Shown here: one piece after another, positions 52,939 to 62,500 of the stretch
How positions within the stretch are numbered: position 1 is the stretch's first letter
How the letters are laid out: each line of letters starts with the position of its first letter
Program-made: the position numbers and the translations under genes
Notes under the pieces: model-generated
Databases searched by the model: none
What the model was told of the DNA's origin: nothing
The model's input: only the letters and a program-made list of their open reading frames with translations
Origin: an uncultured Bacteroidales bacterium
GTDB lineage: Bacteria > Bacteroidota > Bacteroidia > Bacteroidales > P3
Reading direction: 5' to 3'
Assembly: GCA_947165255.1 (NCBI GenBank)
Contig: CAMUZR010000002.1
Coordinates: 1-64,000, forward strand
DNA length: 64,000 bases

Positions 52939-53125
52939 GTGCGACTTGGCAGGTCTTCTGACTTATCCTCCACTCGGCCTCGGCCTTCCCATGCGGCTAT
53001 GGCGCCGCACAGTGGCGATCATTCTTTTTTGAGGCTGTGGCATTTAGGACTCACAGCAGCGGGACTGTCCGGGACTTTCACCCGAGTTCCCTTTTCACAC
53101 CGCCTTACGGCAGTGACCAAATCGA
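52939..53125 (-). ncRNA. Cobalamin (B12) riboswitch
   Basis: Read on the minus strand, the aptamer shows the whole conserved series: P1 arm CGATTTGG, then GGGAACTCGGGTGAAAGTCC, GGACAGTCCCGCTGCTGTGA, the B12-box core GCCACTG, GGGAAGG, and GATAAGTCAGAAGACCTGCC, closed by CCAAGTCG pairing with P1. This is a standard adenosyl/hydroxocobalamin-sensing element that lowers expression when B12 is abundant. The only downstream gene on this strand is the T9SS-sorted surface protein at 50696-52630. Confidence 0.96.
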
Positions 53126-53128
53126 CTG

Positions 53129-53156
53129 CAAAAGTACACATTTTTTCTCAATCGCT
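53129..53156 (-). promoter_or_regulatory. Promoter of the cobalamin riboswitch transcript
   Basis: TACTTTTG (53129-53136) on the minus strand, with a TTTTTTG -33-like element about 20 bp further upstream. Transcription would start just before the P1 stem. Confidence 0.7.
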
Positions 53157-53214
53157 CAAAAAATAATTTACCAAAAGTTGCAAACCTCTGGCACCGTGCA
53201 GTATAAATAGCCAT

Positions 53215-53390
53215 CTGCGCCCCTCCTTCGGCTCTGCGCCGTCCCTTGTCGCACCCCTCCGACCGCAAAACTGCCCACCCTTTCGTCGCCCCGCGCCCGC
53301 ATTCCTCCTCCCGTATGCCGAACCGCCCTCCTCTTTCCGTGCCATGGCTCCGCCCGTTGCCGGTTAGTTCCTCTATAGTTCGTCTATCGA
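53215..53390 (+). repeat. Dispersed intergenic element, copy C
   Basis: A C/T-rich tract with CCCTTGTCGCACCCC (about 53244-53258) precedes TAGTTCCTCTATAGTTCGTC with TATCG at 53365-53389. It shares CCCTTGYCGCACCCC with copy A. It lies in the 370-bp gap between the riboswitch promoter and the giant gene; no gene is seen there. Confidence 0.6.
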
Positions 53391-53460
53391 TGTTTGTTTA
53401 GCTGCATCAAAGAACTGCAGGCCTAAGGTGCCAGAAGTGGCGGGGGCGGGGTGTGGCAGA

Positions 53461-53499
53461 AAAAGACGCAGGCCGGCTCTTTGTGGGAACCGGCCTGCG
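53461..53499 (-). terminator. Terminator of the giant surface protein gene
   Basis: GCAGGCCGGTTC-ccacaaa-GAGCCGGCCTGC on the minus strand, followed by GTCTTTTTCTG, 19 bp after the stop codon. Confidence 0.9.
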
Positions 53500-53517
53500 G
53501 AGGGTTTGGGTGAGGGG

Positions 53518-56500
53518 TTAGCGGATGAGGGTGACGGTGCGGGTGACGGTCTTGAAGGATTGGGGTTCGAGGGTGGTGCTGTAGCGGCATTTGTAGACGT
53601 AGGCGGCCTGGGGGCAGGGCGCTCCGTCGTGGGTGCCGTCCCAGGGTTGGTCGATGTCGGTGCTGTGGAACACTATGTCGCCCCGGCGGTCGTATATCCA
53701 TATTTCGAAGTCGGCTATCCCATTGCCGATGGCCTTGAAGGTGTTGTTGCTGGTGAGCGTGGGGGTGAAGATGTTGGGGAAGAATAGGTTGGAAACGATG
53801 GAGGGGACCATCACGGTGTCGGAGTCGGCGCAGAGGTCGTTGGACACGGCAAGGGTGATGAGCACACTGTCCACACTCAGCGGCACTTCGAGGCGGAGGG
53901 TTCTGGCGGTGTCGACAAAGTTGGCTCCGTCGTAGTACCATACGTGCCACGTCAGGTCGGTCTGCTGGTTGCTGCCGGCATTGCGCACGAGCAGTGTGCG
54001 GCGTTCGTAGGTGAGGTAGTCGGGGTGGACGTCGATGAGTGCCTTGACGGTTTGGATGGGTTCCAGCTGTATGCTGTCGACGGTCGGGCACAGGGGGGTG
54101 TCGCCATAGTCGGCAAAGAGGTAGTAGCGGGTGCTGCGGGCGGGGTTGGGGTGGAGGATGCTGTCGCCTTCGTGGCTGTCGAGGTAGTCGTCGTAGGGGA
54201 GTGAGGTCCACTGGAGGTAGGGGGCGTCGGTGTGGGCGACGAGGGTGTAGTGCTGGTCGGGGCCGCAGATGTGTGAGGTGTCGAACGAGAGGGTTGGGTA
54301 GGGCAGGACGAAGAGGGTTAGTATCTTCAGGGTGTCGGCCTGGAGGAGGACGGCGCTGCGGACGGTGTCGCGGTAGACGCCGGGCTGGGTGAGGTGGCGG
54401 CCGCCGAAGAGGACTGAGTCGCCCTGGCAGATGCTGTCGGTGAGATGGACTTCGTTGAGGCCGATGTTGGTCAGGTGGAGGGTGAGGACTGAGTCGCAAC
54501 CAAGGGAGGTGGTGTAGTGGAAGGGATAGTCGCCGGGCTGGGTGAGGGGGGTGTCTTGGAAGATGGCGGTGTCGCCGCTGTAGATGGTGTCGAAGAAGTG
54601 GAGGTCGTAGGCCGGACGGGCGGTGAGGTGGAGTGTGACGATGCTGTCGCACATGGCGGAGGTGAGCAGCGTGAAGGTGTAGGAGCCGGTGGCGCTGAAG
54701 GCGGAGTCGGCAAAGGGCAGGGGCTGGTTGTCGCAGATGGTGTCGTAGAAGTCTTGGATGTAGGTTGGGTTGACGTGCATGGCCAGGGTGACGGTGCTGT
54801 CGGCACCGTGGATGTTGAGGAAGGTGTGGCGTATGGTGTCGGCGAAGGGGTGTCCCTGCCAGAGGAAGTCGGCAACGGCATTGTCGCAGATGGTGCTGTC
54901 GGCCAGGGTGGCGTTGTTGGGCCAGATGAAGAGGTTGTAGTTGACGGTGCTGTCGCAGCCGTGGGCGTTGGCGAGGGTGACGGACATGCCGACGGTGTCG
55001 TGGTTGACGGGTATGCCGGCGTATTGCCATGCGGCGGCTTGGTTTTCGACGATGGTGTCGAAGATGCTGCTGCTAGTGTTGTGGTGCACGAGCAGGCTGA
55101 GGGTGGCGGCGCTGTCGCAGCCATACTGGGTGATGCGTTGGAGCGCGTAGAGGGTGTCGCCAGTGGCCAGCAGGGTGTCGCCCCAGGTGTAGGGCAGCTG
55201 GGTGGGACAGAGGGCGAGGGTGTCGTGGAGGTCGTAGACGGGGTGGACGGTGATGGTGTGGGCGAGGGTGTCGGTGCAGCCGTCGGGGTTGGTGACGATG
55301 CAGAGGAGGGTGGTGTCGGTTTCGGGGGCGGCCACGGCGAGGGAGTCGAAGACGTTGACGGTGGTGTCGTCGGTGAGCCAGAGGTAGGATATGCCGCCGG
55401 AAACCCTCACGGTGTCTTCGGGATTGCCGAAACAGCGGTGGGCGGGGCCGGTGATGGTGGGGGTTGCGGAAGGATATTCGAGCACGATGGGCTTGATGAT
55501 GGTGTCGGCACAGGAGCCGCCGCCGAGGTAGGAGATGAGCATTACCTGGTAGGTACCGGGGGTGGTGTAGACGGTGCTGCCGTTATAGTCGGTCGAGGTC
55601 ATGCCGTTGCCAAAGTCCCAGAAGGCGGTTTCGCAGCCTTCGCCGGTGCCGATGGGCGTCACCCCGTCGGAGGAGATGGTGCTGAGGTTGTTGAACTGGA
55701 CGTAGAATTGGCAGTTGTTCAAGGACACGGTGGAGTCGAAGAGTGCGAGGGGATAGCGTGTGCCGGCGAAGGCCGACATGGTGAAGTAGCAGGACTGGTT
55801 GTCGACAAAGGATACGTCGCAGTAGTAGGTGATGCTGGAGGTGGGTATGTTGATGGACTGGGTGGTGAAGAGGGTGGTTTTGTCGATGGTGTCGGTGTAC
55901 CAGTTGTAGTTGAAGCCGTCGGGCATGGTGAAGATGTTGGACTCGACCTCGCCGCAGTATTCGGAGCGGATGTTTTTGAGGAGGCAGTCGAGGGTGAAGT
56001 AGGCGTAGCCGTAGTGGCTGCCCTCGCCGCAGTCGTAGGTGGTGAGGCGGATGCGGATGGTTTGGTTGGCATAGGCGCTCATGTCCAGACCGACGGTGGT
56101 CCAGTCTTTCCAGAGGACGTCGCCGGGAGCTTCGTTCCAGCCGAGGCTGGCGTTGGCGATGAAGTCGGCGGCACCGCAGCGGGAGTCGATGAGTTGGTTG
56201 TTTTCGTCGAGAATTTCGATGCTGAAGCGTGGCTGCTGGGCGGAACTGTGTTCGGGGTCTTGCAGGACGGCGGCATACTTGAGGATGAGGAGGTCGAAGG
56301 AGGCGGGGTCGACGAAGAGGCTGTAGGTGACGGACTCGGCTTCGGGGCTGGAGCTGTTGGAGGTCCAGTTGCCCAGACGGACGGAGGCTTCGGCACCTTC
56401 TGGGATGGTGCGGAGGAGGCCGCCGGTGCGTGGGTCGAACTCGGTGGTGTCGTAGTGGACGGTGTGGCGGCTGAGAGCGCTGAGGCTGCCGTAGTCGACG

Positions 56501-59500
56501 ATGCCCATGTGGCTGCGGGGGTTGCTGTAGGAGCCGTAGGTGCAGGAGGTGTATTCGGCGGTGAGGTTGGTGGGGTCGATGCAGCCGGTGCCGCCCGCCG
56601 GGGTGAAGAGGGTGATGGTGTCGCAGTAGTCGGTGTTGCAGTAGTCGGTGGTTGAGGAGTCGCCGCAGGAGGTGCAGAAGCGGAACTCATAGTCGGTAAG
56701 GTTGTCGAGGTTGGTGATGGTGTAGGGCGGGTGGTTGGGATGGAGGGTGGTGCCGGTGCCGGTAGCGAACCCCACGGGGCCGTATTCGATGGTGACGAGG
56801 GGGCTGCCAGCCTGCTGCCAGTCGACGGTGAGACGGTCGGCAGCAAGTTCGCGCACACGCAGGTCGGCCGCACCGCATTCGGAAATATAGAGGTCGTCGA
56901 GGTAGAGCCAATCCCAGCTGCCGGAGGTCTTGGTGAGGCGGAAGGCGATGAAGTGGGCGTCGGCCGGGGCACCGGAGAGGGTGGCCTGTATGCGTTGCCA
57001 CTGGTTGTTCTGGGTGTTGGTGAAGCGTTTGAGGGTGATGAAGGAGCTGGGGTCGTAGGGGTCGCTCATGACGCCTAGGTCGAGAATGAAGGTGCCGTAG
57101 TTGCTGTTTTTCATCCAGAAGGAGACGGCGAGTTGCGAGAGGCTGTCGACCATTAGGTCGGGCAGGACGGCATAGGGGAAGCGGTTGGTGTAGGCAGAGC
57201 AGAAGCGGAGCGATTTGCCAGGGGTGTGGCTTTGGTCGTTGTAGACGTAGCAGTCGTTGTCGTTCTCGACTGGCACGCGCAGTTTGTGCCATCCGTAGGG
57301 CATTTGGTTGTTGGGGCAGGTGTCGAAGTTGAAGCACACGGGGAGTGGCAGCGGGCCGTCCTGGGTGGCAACGGTCTGCGGGGGGACGCAGGTGGGGGAG
57401 AGGGTGTCGCAGAGGAAGTAGAAGTCGTAGGCAGAGCCGTTTTGGAGAGTGATGTTGGTGGGCAGGCTGTCGATGCGGATTTTCTGGCCGGTGCCTTGGT
57501 CGAAACCAGTGAGGCCGTATTCGAGCCAGAAGCCGGTGCGGGAAGGTTGGGGAGCATGTATGGCCACTTCGTTATGGCGGAAGAGGCTGGCGGTGATGCC
57601 GACGGGAATGTCGCAGGTGAGGAATTCGAGACGGTCGATGTAGATGCTGCGCCAGTTGCCGTTGGTTTCTCTCATGCGCAGGGCCACGAAACGCCCCTGG
57701 CCGTGGTAGCGATCGAGGGAGGTGCTGTGGTATTCCCATACCCCGGTGGCATCGTAGCGGATGGTGTCGATGGGCACAAAGGTGCGGAGGTCGCACATGT
57801 CGGTCATGATGCCGACTTCGAGGAAGGTGTTTGGCTCGAACCAAGCGCGCAAGCGCAGGTAGAGTTGGTTGAGGCTGTCGATGTCCATTTCGGGCATGAC
57901 GGCGTAGGCATAAAGGTTGCTGTAGAGGTTGAAGCGGAGGGCACGGCTGTCGGCGGCCTGACTCATGTTCACTACCTGCAGGCGGTCGGCGTTGTTGTCG
58001 GACATGAAGCGCTTCCAGCCTGTTGGGAAGGCGTTGGAGCCGGTGCCGTAGCTGTTGAACTCGTCGCAGTAGGGGATGGTTTGCAGGTGGGAGGTGGCGA
58101 TGCGTGTGCGAGGATAGCAGGAGGAGGTGAAGGAGGAGTCGCAGCGGGAATAGAAGTCGTAGGTGGTGTTGGGGGTGAGGTTGGAGATGGAGTAGGAGTT
58201 GTCGGTGATGTGAAGCAGTGTGTTGTGGGGGGTGAGGGTGAAGGAGAGGCTGTCGTCGCTCCAGAGGGTGTCGGCTGCGCCCTGGACGATGCCTGCGGGG
58301 CCATATTCAAGCCAATAGTCGGGGGAATAGCTTTCGTCCAAGGTGAGAAGGACGGTGGTGGCTCCCAGCTGCCGGATGGTGGGTCGGGGGCAGGTTTGGA
58401 TGAAGAGGTCGTCGATGTATACGGAGTTGCAGTTGCCAGTGGTGTTAACCATGCAGAAGGCGATGAACCTTCCGTTGCCGGAATAGCGTCGCAGGGAGGC
58501 ATGCTTTGCTTCCCAGGTGTTGTTGGCGGAGTTGCGGAGGGTGTCGACGGCTACGAAGGTGCTGATGTTGTTTTGGTCGGACATGACGCCCATGATTATC
58601 ATGAACTGATTGCGCTCACTCATCATGTTGAAGTAGAGTTCGGCGTGGCGGAGGGAGTCGATGTCGATTTCGGGCATGATGGCATAGCTGCGGCTGTTAG
58701 AATTGCAGTTGTTGTAGAATTGGAGGTGGCCGCTGTGGTGTTTTTGAGGATAGTCGGAGTGGTAGCTGTTGTGGCGTTTCCAGTTGGGAATCATCTGATA
58801 GTTGGGATAGCCGTCGAAATTGTCGCAGTAGGGGGCGGAGAGGATTGTGGAAGTGGTGATGCGGGTCAGGGGGAAGCAGGTGACGTCGCCGCTGTCGGCA
58901 TGGTGGTAGAAGTCGTAGGTGGTGAGTTCGTTGAGGTTAGTGATGCAGACAGTGTCGGAGGTGACGTGGAGCCAGGTGTTGGAGCTGTCGCCTTGGTGGC
59001 ATCCTTGGGTGCCGTATTCAATCCAGTAGCCAGAGTGGGGGCAGTGGTTGGCATAGGCGCAAACGGTGGTGGCACTGGTGAGCGCAAACGAGGGGGTGGG
59101 ATGGGTGTTGACCTTGAGGTTGTCAAGATAAAGGTACATGCAGCCGCTTGTGCGGTAGGCGCAGAAGGCTATGAAGCGGCCAGTGCCATTGTAGCTGTGG
59201 AAGGAGACGTGCTGCGGTTGCCATACGTTGGAGGCAGTGCATTGGAGTGTGTCGATGGGGGTGAAGGTGGAGAGGTCGTTGCGGTCGTCCATCACTCCTA
59301 CGATGAGGAATTGGTTGTTCCAATAGCGGCTGTAAAGGTTGAAGTAGATTTCGGCATGGCGGATGGAGTCGATCATGAGGTCGGGCATGATGGCGTAGTC
59401 GCGATTGTTGCTGTTGCAGTAGTTGCCGAAGAAGAGTTCTTGGCTTCCGTTGACGTAGGGCTCGGGGGTGCCGCCTTGGCGTATGGCCGTCCAACCGGTG

Positions 59501-62500
59501 GGCATCTGGCCGTTGCTGTAGGAGCTGAAATCGTCACAATAGGGCATTGGGAGTTCGTGGGCAATGGTGAGGGTGCGGGGGTGGCAGTCCAGGCCTTGCT
59601 CGGAGCAGGAGGTGAAAAAGGTGTAGACGCTGTCGGGGTCGAAGGGACCTATGTAGGCGGGGTTTTGTGTGATGTGGATGACGGTGTTGGAGCTGTCGCC
59701 TTGGAGTGAACCTTCAGGGCCATATTCGAGCCAGTAGTCGGCGACGGGGCTTCCACCAGGGATGGTTGCTTTGACTTGACGGGCACCGGAGGAGGCGAGG
59801 TCGGGCAGGGGGCAGGCAGATACTTGCAGGTCGTCGAGGTAAATGGAGGTGCGACTGCTGGTGGTGAGTATGCGGAAGGCTACGAAGCGTCCTGTACCCT
59901 GGTAGCGTTGGAGGTTGATGTGTTTGAGATAGTACACTCCGCCTTCGGCGCATGAGAGGGTGTCCACGGGGGTGAAGGTGTTGAAATCGGTGCGATCGTC
60001 CATTACGCCCACTACTAAACTGGTGCGGCTGACGTCTTCGATACGGAGCGAGAACTGGAGGTCGAGATTGCGCACACTGTCGATGTCGAAGTCGGGGAGG
60101 GCGGTGTACTGCAGGTGATTGTTGTTGCTGTAGAAATGCATGGTTTGGCAGCAACTGTTGTAGCAGCTGTTGTTGGTGCGTGGGTAGGAGTCGCCATAGG
60201 CGCTAAAACTAAACCATCCGGGTGGAACGGAAAGATTGTCGCAGGAGTCGAAGTTGTCGCAATAGGGGAGAGAGACGGCGTCGGGGGTGGAGAAGGAGTA
60301 GGGGAGGCAGATGCGTTCGCCCAGCGGACTGATGAAGTAGACTTGATATGTCTGGCTGGGAATAAGGCCGGTGAGGAGGGCGGAGCAGCTGTCGCTGGCA
60401 ATGGTGTGCCAGTTGTCGCCGAAGCCGTATTCTATATAATAGAAGGGGTTGTTATACTGGTTGTTCCAAGTGATGCGCTGCGTGGAGAACCCATAGACGG
60501 TGCTAGAGAGGGCGGTGGGGTAGGGATAGTTGGAGAGGACGAATTTGGAGAGCCTGATCCACCGGCAGCCGGAGGTGCTGCGGGCACGTATGGCAAGGCG
60601 GTTGACGGAGGTGGTGTTGCCGCTGAGCTGTACGTTGAATTCGCGTAGGGTTTCGGTCTGTCCGTTGCTGAGCGAGGCCATCTGGACGAAGGAGTCGGCA
60701 TCGGAGGTGTCGGAGAGGGTTCCTAGGTCGAGGTAGATATAGTTGTTGTTGGAGGTGGAGAAATAGGCATAGACCCATTTGCCATTCAGCGAGTCGCCAG
60801 AGGGTAGGGGGCGCAGAAGCGCCATATTGTCGTTGTTGGAACAGGGGTAGAAAACTATAACTTGCTGGCCATGTTGGGTTTCGGAGTGAGGGTAAACGTC
60901 GCGGCTGCGCATGGTCTTCCAGTCGTAGGGCATGACGTCGTTTGGCATGTCTTCGAAGTCTTTGCAGTAGGGTGGGTAGAGCATGGGGTTGAGCGTGTAG
61001 GCCACGGGAGCACAGAGGGCCATGTCGGTGTCGCTGCACTGGGCCATGATGTAGAAGTCGTAGTTGCTGTCGGGGTCGATGCCGGTGATTGTATAGGGGC
61101 TGAAGGTGGTAACGATGGTGTTGGGGGTGTAGGTGCTGTCCTCTAGGTCGAATCCTTGGCGGCCATATTTTATGGTGACCGAAGAGGGAGAGTGGAGCGA
61201 GGTCCAGCCGATTTGGACAGAGGTGGGCGAAGTGGTGAACTGAACGTCGGTAATGCCGCAGCGGCCTACGTAAATGTCGTCGATATAGTAAATGTAGCTT
61301 TCGTTTGTGGGTTTGTAGCGGAAGGTGATGTATTGTCCCATGCCAACGTATGAAGAGAAGTCGACGCTGAATTGCTGCCAACGGGCAATGTCGGTCAGTC
61401 GGAAAGCCGCAATTTCGGTGTAGGTGGAAGGATTGTCGGGGTTGGTCATAATGCCAACGTGGAGGGCATCGGTGGAAGTGGCGTTGAGGTTGGATGCGTA
61501 GGCATAGAATGTCATGACCATTTCGTGTGCGGTGCCTTCATGCAGGGGAGGGAGCGACATGAAGCAGGCGGTGTCGGTGGTGGTGTAGAGGGCAATGCAG
61601 GATTCGCCGCTGTGGTGATTCGTAGTGGTTAGCACAGGATAGAGGTTGGAAGAGCCTACGATGCGGCGGTAGCTGGGCGGGAAGTTGAGGGAGTCGTAAG
61701 TTTCGTATGATTCGCAGTAGGGAATATCTAGGTAATTGGCTTGGGTGGTGATGATAAAGCCGGTGCCGCCACCCCAGCCACCGCTGGCGCCGCCACCACC
61801 ACCGATGCCACCGCCACCATAGCCGCCACCACCACCGATGCCACCGCCGCCATAGCCGCCACCGCCGCCATAGCCGCCGCCAATGGTGCTTCCGCTGTCG
61901 GGTGTGAAGGTGGCGCCGATTATCTGGCAGTCGCAGAGAGAGATGAAGTTAAATTCATACTCGGTAAGCTCGGTGAGGCCATCTATGACGGCCGGGCTTG
62001 AAGTGATGGTGTCGAAGGTGCCGTGGCCGTGGGCGAAACCACGCTCGCCGTATTCCACGACGATGCCTTGGGTGCCTTGGCTGGTCCAGGTTACGGTGAT
62101 AGAATTTTGGGTGATTTCGGTGATGCTCAGGTCGGACGTGACGCACTTTTCGATGCATAGGTCGTCGACGTAACACTCGCACCCGTTGCCGTCGGCCGAA
62201 AGAAGTTTTAATGCAATAATGTGGTCGTTGCCTGAGTAGGAACTGAGCGACAGTGAATGGTGTTCCCATACGGAGGAGGTGCCTGCAAGGGTGTCCACGC
62301 CCACGAAACTGTTGGTGTCAAGAATGTCTGACATAACGCCGACCACAAGTCGGGCAGAAGAGGTGTTTCCAGAAAAGTAGGTCCAGAAGTTGGCATAGAG
62401 GCCGCTAACGGCGCTGCATTCGCTGGTGGGATTAATGGTGGGCATGGCAGCGAGGCTGAAAAGGGAGTCGGCGGCAGTGAAAAGCAGGGAGTTGTCCTCG

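Noticed and set aside
54517-56655. 712-codon plus-strand frame opposite the PKD/GCDS region
   Set aside because: It is an antisense shadow with biased composition. No start context or domain is visible.
57226-59709. 827-codon plus-strand frame within the giant gene
   Set aside because: It has a repetitive Val/Gly/Glu-rich product and mirrors the minus-strand modular protein. The minus frame has consistent domain signatures.
61741-62001. Plus-strand Ala/Thr repeat frame
   Set aside because: It is the antisense reading of the glycine-rich insert of the giant protein.
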